Below are positions 32,669 to 40,228 of a stretch of 41,275 nt of DNA, piece after piece (positions within the stretch are counted from its first letter, which is position 1; the number at the start of each line of letters is the position of its first letter). Made by a program: the position numbers and the translations under genes. Under the pieces are notes generated by a model. It did no database searches. It worked only from the letters and a program-made list of their open reading frames with translations, and had not been told where the DNA came from. The stretch comes from Bacteroidota bacterium (lineage in GTDB: Bacteria; Bacteroidota; Bacteroidia; Bacteroidales; CAIXZF01), in the NCBI GenBank assembly GCA_026391855.1, contig JAPLDE010000071.1, positions 102,048 to 143,322 on the forward strand. Direction: 5' to 3'.

Positions 32669-33664
32669 ATGAACATGAACGAGCCGCTGATTATCGGAAA
32701 AGCATTGGAAATCTTAAACACTGTAACTCATTTTAAAGGCAGATGGAAGGGAAATGAAACAGGTATGGTTGATGGAGTAATGGAGATAAAGATTGGTGAT
32801 CAATGGGTAACATTCTTTGTGGTAGTAAAGAAGGAAATGAGGAACCATCAGTTGCTCCAGATACAGAATCAGGCAAAGGCCAACCATCCCTTGATCGTCA
32901 TTGCCGATAAGATTTTTCCTAAAATCAAGGAAGAACTTATCAAAATGGAGGTTGCTTATCTTGAAACATGTGGAAATATATTTCTTAAGATTGACCAGGT
33001 TTTAGTCCATATTGACGGTAAAAAATACTTGCCGGAAGAAAGGATGAAAACAAACAGGGCTTTCACAAAGACTGGTCTAAAAGTATTATTCCTGTTTCTT
33101 CTGGACGAAGAACATCTTAACCGGCCGTTCAGGGAGATTGCCAATTTGGCCGGAGTGGCGTTGGGTAATATCAACTATGTAATGAATGACCTTAGGGTGA
33201 ATGGTTTTATCCAGGTTAATAAGGACGGGAAAAACAGGATTTTAAATAAACCGGAGCTTCTGCAGAAATGGATGGGAGCGTATAATGAAAGATTGAAACC
33301 AGTCCTGGAGATAGGGAGGTTTAGATTTTTGAAAGCTGATAATCTGGTTGACTGGCGCAATATTCAAATGAAAGCTGGTAAAACCTGCTGGGGTGGGGAA
33401 CCTGGTGGTGCGATATTGACCGATTATTTGAGACCTGAAATATTTACTATTTACACTGATGAGGACCGGAGTGAAATGGTAAAAAACTATAGGATAGTAC
33501 CTGACCCGGCAGGGAACATCAGGGTATTTAAAAAGTTCTGGAAGTTTTTGCAGAACTTCGAAAATGTCGCCCCTCCCTTGTTGGTTTATGTTGATTTATT
33601 GAATACCGGAGATAGCAGATGTATTGAAACCGCAAAACTTGTTTATGACAGATTTCTCAAATAA
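32669..33664 (+). CDS. Type IV antitoxin, AbiEi family
   Basis: A protein of about 331 residues of the AbiEi-type (COG4861-like) group. An N-terminal nuclease-like fold segment is followed by a winged-helix part (REIANLAGVALGNINYVMND) and a C-terminal region (GKTCWGGEPGGAILTDYLRPE) common to AbiEi proteins. In type IV systems the antitoxin does not bind the toxin but counters it and represses the operon. The start is ATG 32669 (or 32675), placed after the promoter and operator; the longer open frame from 32594 would begin upstream of transcription. It overlaps the toxin gene by 20 bases. Confidence 0.8.
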   Translation: MNMNEPLIIGKALEILNTVTHFKGRWKGNETGMVDGVMEIKIGDQWVTFFVVVKKEMRNHQLLQIQNQAKANHPLIVIADKIFPKIKEELIKMEVAYLETCGNIFLKIDQVLVHIDGKKYLPEERMKTNRAFTKTGLKVLFLFLLDEEHLNRPFREIANLAGVALGNINYVMNDLRVNGFIQVNKDGKNRILNKPELLQKWMGAYNERLKPVLEIGRFRFLKADNLVDWRNIQMKAGKTCWGGEPGGAILTDYLRPEIFTIYTDEDRSEMVKNYRIVPDPAGNIRVFKKFWKFLQNFENVAPPLLVYVDLLNTGDSRCIETAKLVYDRFLK

Positions 33665-34499
33665 AACATTCCGGGAACTTTCCTTTCCGTTTTTCAGGGA
33701 GGCTTTTATCATTCTTGATATGGTTTTTCAGGAAATGGGGATATTTTATTATTTAATCGGTGCACAGGCACGTGATATCCACTTACTGGATCAGGGGATC
33801 GCTCCTTCCCGGGGAACACAGGATATCGATTTTGCTGTGATGTTACCAGATATGGAACATTATGAAGCCTTGATTTCTGAACTTGAAAAACATGGGTTTG
33901 AACGGGTCAGCGAACCCTACAGGATGATTTTTCGTCCGGCTATTACCGTAATAGACTTGTTACCCTTTGGAGAGATTGAAGAGATGTCAACAGTAAGGTT
34001 TACTGAAAGGGATATTGAAATATCCGTAATTGGATTCAGAGAAGTTGGAGAAGGAGCCCTGGATTATCCTGTTGAAAATCTGACGATCAGAATTTCACCT
34101 CTGGAAGGTCTGACTATTTTGAAGCTTTTATCCTGGCGGGATAAACATGAAAGGACCAAAGACCTTCATGATTTTGGGGTCATTCTGACACATTATTTCG
34201 AAATGAACGTGCTTAGATTCTTCAAAGCATGTGAAGAGAACCAAGTCGAGTTGGATGATTTTGGTTATGACTTCATGCTTGAAGCTGGTGCTTACCTGCT
34301 TGGGTGTGACATGGCCTTCCTCTTGAGAAAAGCCCCGGAATTAACGCAGGATATCATTAGCATTTTCCTGGATGAGATGAAAGAAACTCCAGGAGGTATT
34401 TCTAACTACCTGATTAATAATGGCTTTATCAGTGATTACAATACCCTTGATAAGGTGTTCAGCCAAATTATCAGGGGTATGAAAAAATCCTTCAATTAG
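33645..34499 (+). CDS. Type IV toxin, AbiEii-like nucleotidyltransferase
   Basis: A 284-residue nucleotidyltransferase-fold protein. YYLIGAQARDIHLLDQ and the RGTQDIDFAVM metal-binding Asp pair mark the AbiEii/AbiGii-like superfamily; ITVIDLLPFGEIE supplies the third acidic residue, and LKLLSWRDKHERTKDLHDFG is the family lysine/aspartate segment. AbiEii toxins transfer nucleotides (GTP-binding in the known case; related MenT modifies tRNA). It is coupled to the AbiEi gene by a 20-base overlap, with ATG at 33645 preferred over TTG at 33624. Confidence 0.8.
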   Translation: MTDFSNKTFRELSFPFFREAFIILDMVFQEMGIFYYLIGAQARDIHLLDQGIAPSRGTQDIDFAVMLPDMEHYEALISELEKHGFERVSEPYRMIFRPAITVIDLLPFGEIEEMSTVRFTERDIEISVIGFREVGEGALDYPVENLTIRISPLEGLTILKLLSWRDKHERTKDLHDFGVILTHYFEMNVLRFFKACEENQVELDDFGYDFMLEAGAYLLGCDMAFLLRKAPELTQDIISIFLDEMKETPGGISNYLINNGFISDYNTLDKVFSQIIRGMKKSFN

Positions 34500-34522
34500 G
34501 ATTCTGTTTAGCCCATAAATTT

Positions 34523-34679
34523 ATCTACTATAGCGTACAATTTGATCAGGAAATTTCTGGTCAGCCTTACTGGAGGAATTCTCCACCAAGTGTATTGACC
34601 AGCCATTCTACCTGGACCTCAAATAATCATTCACCGACTTCCCGGTTATCAGCTTCCCATCCCGGGTTGTTTCCAGCTT
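34523..34679. repeat. Direct repeat R2 (157 bp), right of AbiE pair
   Basis: Gap-free partner of R1 at a spacing of 2,130 bases. It begins 24 bases after the AbiEii stop and ends inside the intact HTH gene, covering its last 24 codons. Confidence 0.9.
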
Positions 34680-34874
34680 GCCATCCAGTATTAGCTTGGT
34701 GACGGTCGATGGTGAGATGTGGATGAGCCTGGCAATCTCCGACCGCTTGTAGGTCCTGGCCAGCAATTCATTGCCTTGCTTTTCTTTATCATATTCCCGG
34801 AGTGCTTCAACGACTGCTTCTTTTATCAAAGCACGAAGCTCTTCCCGGATCATTTTTAGTAGTGGGTCTTTCAT
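34608..34874 (-). CDS. Small HTH (excisionase-like) DNA-binding protein
   Basis: An 88-residue protein: a charged helical N-terminus (LRALIKEAVVEALREYDKEK) then a MerR/excisionase-like helix-turn-helix, YKRSEIARLIHISPSTVTKL, and wing DGKLETTRDGKLITGKSVN. Such genes in Bacteroidota elements act as excision or replication regulators. Start ATG at 34874 (an in-frame TTG precedes it). It faces away from the RHH-primase genes across a region with TCTTACTT repeats, which it may bind. Confidence 0.8.
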   Translation of the reverse strand: MKDPLLKMIREELRALIKEAVVEALREYDKEKQGNELLARTYKRSEIARLIHISPSTVTKLILDGKLETTRDGKLITGKSVNDYLRSR

Positions 34875-34877
34875 CAA

Positions 34878-35239
34878 TATAAAATGTTAGATGGTTCTTA
34901 CTTCCTTACTTGTTTTCTCCCAAAGATCATGGTATCAATATACTACAATCAAGTAAGATAAAGTTCTTAATCTTACTTAGTCTTACTTGCTTACTTCATA
35001 AAAAGGGCAAAGATAAAATCTGCTATAGCGTAATTTTTGCGCAAATGCTTTGACCGGTGATCCTAACCTCAAGGCTGTCTTTCAGCCTTATACTGGCTGA
35101 CAATTTACCAAATTAAATCTAATAACATCCCATAAGACCAGCATTAACAGCTGTTTCAGGATGTCTTCCTGTTTTGTCCTTTGGAAAGGATGACACCAGG
35201 TATTCCTTTGTGTGACATTATTAACTAAACACAAACACT
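34878..35239. promoter_or_regulatory. Divergent control region / candidate origin with TCTTACTT iterons
   Basis: No gene. Exact 8-mers TCTTACTT occur at 34896, 34971 and 34981, and AAGTAAGA at 34951, with near matches at 34904 and 34989. Further right are CTATAGCGTA (35023-35032, also in R2), the palindrome TTTGCGCAAA (35036-35045) and a hairpin AAGGCTG-TCTTT-CAGCCTT (35071-35089). The direct repeats at ten-base spacing suggest cooperative protein binding, either as operator or replication origin. Confidence 0.65.
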
Positions 35240-35479
35240 ATGGAAAATTCAAATGACTTTCCGATCCTTAACAAGAGGATGACCTTCAGAATGACCGCAA
35301 AGGACTACAATGACCTGCTTTCTTTCTGTAAGAAGAAAAGGATCTGCCGAAGCAGTCTGCTACGACACCTCATGTATGCTGAACTGCAAATCCCTCTCAC
35401 CTTCCGGGAATTGGTTGAAGGCGGCGAAGCAATAAAAATCAGGTTAAGAAAACGCGGTTCCACTGTCGAAAAAGCATGA
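35240..35479 (+). CDS. Small ribbon-helix-helix-like protein
   Basis: A 79-residue protein, MTFRMTAKDYNDLLSFCKKK, then SSLLRHLMYAELQ, resembling the strand-helix-helix of RHH DNA-binding proteins such as MobC/CopG-type accessories. It sits one base before the primase gene and must be cotranscribed. A mobilization or copy-control role is possible; no relaxase is seen. Confidence 0.65.
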   Translation: MENSNDFPILNKRMTFRMTAKDYNDLLSFCKKKRICRSSLLRHLMYAELQIPLTFRELVEGGEAIKIRLRKRGSTVEKA

Positions 35480-35480
35480 A

Positions 35481-37694
35481 ATGGGATCACTGACCCGAAA
35501 TGAGATTATGCAGGATCCCGCCCTGCAGGAGGCTATCATCAGGCATTACTTCCCTGAGGCCAGGCAGGGAAAGCTCTTTAAAGTCCGGGAGGAACGAACG
35601 CCGTCTGCCAACCTGAAAAACTTTAATGGGGTGCTGTACCTGACCGACTTTGGCAATGAACAGAAGGGAAAGAACTGCCTGGATATTATCATGGAACAGG
35701 AGGGCTGTAGCTTTAAAGATGCGATGGAACTGGTCTCAAGCCGCTTTTTGTTTCAGCATGTTCCACAGCCTGGGCCCGGGGATTTTAAACCATCCAAAGT
35801 TAAGGAACCAGTGATCCGGCCAAAGGAATTTAACCAGGCGGAATTGGATTATTTCGGGGTAAGTCCAGAGACATTGCAGAGGTTTAATATTCATGCCCTG
35901 TCAGCTTATAATGGATTGAAATCGAGGCCGGATTATTTCCTGTTTCTTTATGATTTTGGGACCTTCAGAAAGATCAACAAACCCCATGACAAGGGAAGCC
36001 GGTTCTTCTGGGTGGGAAACCGTCCCAGGGATTTCATCTTTGGATGGGATCAGCTACCCGAAGCTCTTGAAATGATCATCCTGACTGCCGGGGAAAAGGA
36101 TACCCTGAACCTGGTAGAAAAAGGATTTCCTGCCGTGAGCCTGAACAGTGAATCTGCCAGGCTGGGTGATGACCAGCTGAGCCGCTTGCTGTCCAGGAGT
36201 GATAAACTCTTTGTCTGTTTCGACCTGGATGAAGCAGGCATAAAGAATGCAGTTGCACTGACCCGTCAGCATCCCGGAGTTTACAATATTAAACTGCCGG
36301 ATGAACTGCGTCAGCATACCGACTTCCGCGGTAATCCCTGCAAGGACGTTGCTGACTTTTTCATATACTTTACTCCCCATGATTTTCAGAGGTTGATGGA
36401 TGATACTGTCAAGCAGAATAAGGTAAAGCAGACAGATGAGAAGGATGATTCCGGCACCCCCCTGTTTACAGTTGTCAAGAACTTTCTGAAGAAAACCTAT
36501 GACCTTCGCTTCAATGAAGTGGCCAATGAATATGAATACAAACTCAAAGGTGAGGCTCACTATAAAGAACTGAATGAGAGCAATGTGTATGTGACGCTGA
36601 GGGAAAAGAAGATCCATGTTTCCCTCTCTGACCTGACGGCTATCCTCAGGTCTGATTTCGTGACCCACTACGATCCCTTTAAAGAATACTTCGAATCTCT
36701 TCCCGCCTGGACTGCCGGTAAGGATCCGGACCATATCGAAAAAGTAACTTCCTTCTTTAAGATGCGGAACCGTTCGCGTTTTGTCATGCATTTCCGCAAG
36801 CACCTGGTGAGGACCATCGCCTGCGCCCTGGAAGAAAATGTCTTCAACAAGCAGGCCTTTGTACTGGTGGGATTAAGTCAGCACAGCGGGAAGAGTACCT
36901 TTTGCCGTTGGCTGTGTCCGCCAGCCCTGAAGAACTACTTTGCCGAGGACATCAGCACCGACAAAGACAGCCGGATCAGTTTCTGTGAGAACTTCCTGAT
37001 CAACATGGACGAGCTATCCACCCTGGGGAAGACCGAGATACAGGCACTGAAATCCCTGTTCTCCAAGGGCAAGGAGAAGCTTCGCCGTCCTTATGACCGC
37101 AAAACCTCTGTAATTCCACGCCGGGCCAGCTTCATTGGCAGCACCGACCGCTCCGAATTTCTGAATGATGAAGCCGGTACCGTTCGCTGGCTTTGCATGG
37201 AGATAGAAAGTATCGACTTTGACTACAATATTAAGATGGACATTAACCTGGTTTGGAGCCAGGCCTATCAGCTGTATAAGGATGGCTTCAAGTATGAGCT
37301 GAACTCTGAAGAGATCAGGGTGAACGAGATGGAGAACAAACGTTACCAGGTAGTCACCCTGGAAATGGATGCCATCCAGACTTACCTGATGCCGGGAACC
37401 CCCAATGACCATGATGACTTTATCTATCCGCTTAAATTCCTGGAGTTGATCCAGGGATATAACAAGGACACCGCCAACAAATTTTCAGATATACGCCTGG
37501 GTAAAGCTTTCAAGTCACTGGGCTTCGTTCGCTCCCAGAAATACGAAAACAAGATGCAGTGCAAAGGATACTATGTCCGCTTTACACCCGAATACCTGGA
37601 CAGGTTTGGAATGCCTTACACTTCTCCAGGTACAGTGAAAACTCAACAGGACATTCATGACCACAAGGATAAGCAACAGGATCTCCCTTTCTGA
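35481..37694 (+). CDS. TOPRIM primase / VapE-type helicase fusion
   Basis: A 737-residue replication protein. The N-terminus resembles DnaG/phage primases without a recognisable zinc finger (KVREERTPSANLKNFNGVLY). TOPRIM motifs are ILTAGEKDTLNLVEKGFP (Glu) and LFVCFDLDEAG (DxD). The C-terminal half is a VapE/DUF5906-like ATPase, VLVGLSQHSGKSTFCRWL (Walker A), LINMDELSTLGK (Walker B) and GSTDRSEFLNDEAGTVRW. It likely primes and unwinds the element's own origin, comparable to primases of Bacteroides NBU elements. ATG at 35481. Confidence 0.85.
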   Translation: MGSLTRNEIMQDPALQEAIIRHYFPEARQGKLFKVREERTPSANLKNFNGVLYLTDFGNEQKGKNCLDIIMEQEGCSFKDAMELVSSRFLFQHVPQPGPGDFKPSKVKEPVIRPKEFNQAELDYFGVSPETLQRFNIHALSAYNGLKSRPDYFLFLYDFGTFRKINKPHDKGSRFFWVGNRPRDFIFGWDQLPEALEMIILTAGEKDTLNLVEKGFPAVSLNSESARLGDDQLSRLLSRSDKLFVCFDLDEAGIKNAVALTRQHPGVYNIKLPDELRQHTDFRGNPCKDVADFFIYFTPHDFQRLMDDTVKQNKVKQTDEKDDSGTPLFTVVKNFLKKTYDLRFNEVANEYEYKLKGEAHYKELNESNVYVTLREKKIHVSLSDLTAILRSDFVTHYDPFKEYFESLPAWTAGKDPDHIEKVTSFFKMRNRSRFVMHFRKHLVRTIACALEENVFNKQAFVLVGLSQHSGKSTFCRWLCPPALKNYFAEDISTDKDSRISFCENFLINMDELSTLGKTEIQALKSLFSKGKEKLRRPYDRKTSVIPRRASFIGSTDRSEFLNDEAGTVRWLCMEIESIDFDYNIKMDINLVWSQAYQLYKDGFKYELNSEEIRVNEMENKRYQVVTLEMDAIQTYLMPGTPNDHDDFIYPLKFLELIQGYNKDTANKFSDIRLGKAFKSLGFVRSQKYENKMQCKGYYVRFTPEYLDRFGMPYTSPGTVKTQQDIHDHKDKQQDLPF

Positions 37695-37701
37695 CCGGCA
37701 A

Positions 37702-37792
37702 TCTTACTTAGTAAGTAAGATCCACTTGAGAAGCAGTTTTTGCAATGCTATAAATGTCAGACAATTATAACAAGAGTAAGTAAGAAGTAAGA
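37702..37792. repeat. Right cluster of TCTTACTT/AAGTAAGA iterons
   Basis: TCTTACTT at 37702 and AAGTAAGA at 37713, 37778 and 37785. The first two form a near-continuous palindrome with ten-base arms around one base. The last two share a base. They lie immediately after the primase stop. Confidence 0.8.
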
Positions 37793-37831
37793 TAATCCAG
37801 AACAATTTCAAACTTTTAAAAACCAATAAAC

Positions 37832-38101
37832 ATGAGCAAGAAGAATCAAATTAAAAAGTATGGACCAGCTGACAACTTCAGGTTGTATATGGGCCTGGTT
37901 GAATAAGCCAATGCCGGGAACAAAGTAGCAGCCAGCCTGGTGGAAAAGCTGAAAGGAATCTATGACACAGAAGAAATGAAGACCGAAATGGACAGACAGC
38001 TTTACGACGAGCTTCATCGAAAAGCCTGTAGTGGAAACATGGCTGCCTATATGAAGATTGAAAGGTTAAAAACCCAATGGGCCCACAAAATAGACAATTA
38101 A
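37832..38101 (+). pseudogene. Small ORF interrupted by an in-frame TAA
   Basis: From ATG 37832 (MSKKNQIKKYGPADNFR...) the frame stays open for 89 sense codons except for a TAA at 37904-37906. The downstream part (LVEKLKGIYDTEEM, QLYDELHRKA, MAAYMKIERL) is charged, helical and protein-like and ends just before a terminator. A single base change would restore it, so this is a recent point-mutation pseudogene or a sequencing error. Function unknown; likely the last gene of the replication operon. Confidence 0.7.
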
Positions 38102-38126
38102 AGCGCTGATAATCAGCGCTTTTTTG
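38100..38126 (+). terminator. Rho-independent terminator
   Basis: AAAGCGCTGA (38100-38109) and TCAGCGCTTT (38113-38122) form a perfect stem with a three-base loop, followed by a T-run. It ends the primase operon. Confidence 0.88.
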
Positions 38127-38519
38127 TTTTAAATGTTCAAATAATGTTAAAGAATAGTTAAAATTATTTGATTTTTTGTCAAATATTGTTCAAATTTTTT
38201 GTTTGTTCTATTTCTCATTTGTACCTTCATTCAAAATTTGTCAGGCTATGGGAAAATTGGATTGTCTTTCAAGCAATCTGTGATCGTGTTAAGTTTAAAT
38301 ACCTTTTGATCCCTATCCAGGTCAATAAATTTCTCATTAGTGACAATAATCTTTGGATGATTCTTGTAAACTCTACATTAAAGTACAGATTTCAACCGAA
38401 GTTTTGTATCGACACAGTTTATTGATAAAGCTACATTTAGACCTTTTCCATTGGCTCTGACGCTCGGATAAAGAAATTGGGTACCATTAATGAATATATT
38501 TGCAGGGAAAATAGTCTAA
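38127..38519. other. A/T-rich gap without a convincing gene
   Basis: An 85-codon plus-strand frame (38168-38425) starts with TTG and looks like chance. On the minus strand, about 44 codons ending with TAG at 38246-38248 read protein-like (VYKNHPKIIVTNEKFIDL), possibly the tail of a lost gene, but no start is available. A TATATTTG promoter-like box lies at 38495-38502, ahead of the glycosylase remnant. Confidence 0.5.
38495..38502 (+). promoter_or_regulatory. Candidate -7 box before glycosylase-like remnant
   Basis: TATATTTG matches TAnnTTTG and lies 17 bases before ATG 38520. No proper -33 element. Confidence 0.4.
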
Positions 38520-38925
38520 ATGACCAGCACATATACTCTAGCCGAACTCAAAGAATTAAGCGACATTAGCAAACGAAAGAAGTGTAACGCTTGTGGTTTG
38601 TATCTCAACCAATTACTAAGGTGTACCCCAAAAAATCTAATGTCTTTTGGGTGGGTCTGTCTGCTGTACAGATTGGGAATAACCAAGAAAGAATACCATT
38701 ATCTTCGTTTACCAGGTCAGGAGCCTTAATCAGTGAGACCGAAAGGCCATATATCAATGAACTTTCATTTTATAAAACAACTGTTGTTAAATGCTTACCT
38801 CTTAGTAACGATAAAATCCGTTATCCTGCTAAACAAGAGATGGAAAAGTGCTATCCAAACATTCTTGCATCGAATTAGACTATGCTATGGGGTTTGCTAA
38901 GGAAAAGTATGAATCGGATCAATAA
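38520..38925 (+). pseudogene. Frameshifted uracil-DNA-glycosylase-like remnant
   Basis: Frame one begins MTSTYTLAELKELSDISKRK and contains KCNACGLYLNQ. Near 38612 the similarity passes to another frame: PITKVYPKKSNVFWVGLSAV, TRSGALISE, SFYKTTVVKCLPL, IRYPAKQEMEKCYPN, ending at TAG 38876. A third frame gives DYAMGFAKEKYESDQ to TAA at 38925. The pattern recalls UDG-superfamily proteins of Bacteroidota, with the central catalytic part missing. At least two frame changes and an internal deletion make it dead. The family identification is tentative. Confidence 0.6.
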
Positions 38926-38937
38926 GATATTGCCCTA

Positions 38938-39945
38938 ATGAAAAACTGGAAGAGAGTCTTTGACTTGGCGAATGAATTCTATAACCTAAGCCCGTGGAAT
39001 TGGATGGAGGAAACTGATATTTTCGGTATCAAGGTACCGGGTGAGGAGGATATTCATTTTGCCAGTGTGATGGGTTCAGCGAAAATTCATCCATCGGTAG
39101 CATTTTACCAGGGTTGGCCTGGCTTGGCAAAGTACTGGGAATTGCAGGATGTAGAAACTCATCTTGGTCCTGATATATTGCTGACAACACCGCATTTGTT
39201 GCTGTCTTTTTCAGATTGGGAGGGAATCGAATTTTCGCAGAGAAAGATATTCCGGTTGCTAAATTACCGGCCGGTCAATAAAAATTCCTGGCCGGAGATT
39301 AAAAGGATTGTACCCGGTTTCTTCCCGGTAAGTATTGATGAATCAGAAACGGTAAAAATTGCGGCCATTCTTGAGCAAACTCTGGAGGTGGTTAAACGGG
39401 CAAAACATAACAAGGCGTTTATCCATGGTGAAATGCATAGTGATAATACTTACCTGGTCCGGGAACTGTTGATCAACGGGGACTCAATGAACTGGAAAGA
39501 CCAATACAGGGATATCGAATTAAAGGCCGTGAAATATGCTTCCACCTATAATACCGGGAAGCTTCAACAGGTCTTATCCTTTCCGGCCAAAACCACCATG
39601 GAGTTGGACCTTAGGATCATGCCCATTCCGGTAAAAGAAAAGAACAAACCGGCATATTTCTCTTTTATCCTGATCTGTACTGAAACAAAGTATGGGCTAA
39701 TCCTTGGCACCAGAACACTGACGCCTTTCCCCCGTTTGGATGATTTATACAACAGTCTTCCGGCTGAGTTCTTAGAACTACTTATTGGTGCAAAGATTAG
39801 TCCGGCCGTTGTTTATGTTCGTAATGACTTACTCTACAGGCTTATTCAAACTTGCTTTGAAAAGCATGGTATGGTTATAAAGCTGGTGGAGGATCTTCCC
39901 CAAAGTGATGCGGCAGTAAAGGGGTTGATAGGGCATTTGAAGTGA
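38938..39945 (+). CDS. DUF7309/DUF6930-like protein
   Basis: A 335-residue protein of unknown function. The N-terminal half (FDLANEFYNLSPWNWMEETD, FGIKVPGEEDIHFASVMGSA) resembles DUF7309. The C-terminal half (TPFPRLDDLYNSLPAEFLEL, VKGLIGHLK) resembles DUF6930, a combination seen in other bacteria. No signal peptide or membrane helix; probably cytoplasmic. ATG 38938 lies 12 bases after the remnant's last stop. It appears intact in an otherwise decaying region. Confidence 0.7.
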   Translation: MKNWKRVFDLANEFYNLSPWNWMEETDIFGIKVPGEEDIHFASVMGSAKIHPSVAFYQGWPGLAKYWELQDVETHLGPDILLTTPHLLLSFSDWEGIEFSQRKIFRLLNYRPVNKNSWPEIKRIVPGFFPVSIDESETVKIAAILEQTLEVVKRAKHNKAFIHGEMHSDNTYLVRELLINGDSMNWKDQYRDIELKAVKYASTYNTGKLQQVLSFPAKTTMELDLRIMPIPVKEKNKPAYFSFILICTETKYGLILGTRTLTPFPRLDDLYNSLPAEFLELLIGAKISPAVVYVRNDLLYRLIQTCFEKHGMVIKLVEDLPQSDAAVKGLIGHLK

Positions 39946-39963
39946 AAATTGATGATTTTTGTG

Positions 39964-39971
39964 TAAATTTG
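39964..39971 (+). promoter_or_regulatory. Candidate -7 box for ParE-type module
   Basis: TAAATTTG matches the -7 consensus. TTTG at 39936-39939 is 24 bases upstream, a little too far for a standard -33 element. Transcription would begin near 39978, favouring the antitoxin start at 39992. Confidence 0.45.
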
Positions 39972-39991
39972 TAGTATCAAATAAGGTAACC

Positions 39992-40228
39992 TTGTCCACT
40001 TCAGAGCTTAACGGCATTAAGGTAAGTTTAATATCATGGATTAGTCAGCTTTCTGACACAGAACTAATTACTTTTCTGGATGGTCTCAGGATTTCGAGAG
40101 ACCCAAAGGAGAACCAGGATGTGTTTTCCGGCAGCCACAAAAAACAGGTATTGGCTGGTTTAAAAGATGCTGAGGAAGGAAAAGTGATGGAATCAAAAGA
40201 ATTCTGGAAGAAGCTGAACAATGCATAA
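39992..40228 (+). CDS. Antitoxin of ParE/RelE-type pair
   Basis: A protein of about 78 residues beginning MSTSELNGIKVSLISWISQL from TTG 39992 (an upstream TTG at 39959 is in the likely promoter). The C-terminus HKKQVLAGLKDAEEGKVMES is the tail typical of small Bacteroidota antitoxins paired with RelE/ParE toxins. It overlaps the toxin ORF by eight bases. Confidence 0.7.
   Translation: MSTSELNGIKVSLISWISQLSDTELITFLDGLRISRDPKENQDVFSGSHKKQVLAGLKDAEEGKVMESKEFWKKLNNA

Noticed and set aside
38078..38086. TGGGCCCAC, identical to the tRNA 3' end at 28546-28554, as a possible right attachment site.
   Set aside because: Only nine bases match, the sequence contains the self-complementary GGGCCC, it lies within an ORF, and flanks do not match. 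tRNA attachment repeats are normally longer. A chance match in this distance is plausible.
38168..38425. An 85-codon plus-strand ORF.
   Set aside because: TTG start, A/T-driven composition rich in Phe/Leu/Ile, no ribosome site and no recognisable family. The opposite strand reads more protein-like over part of it.
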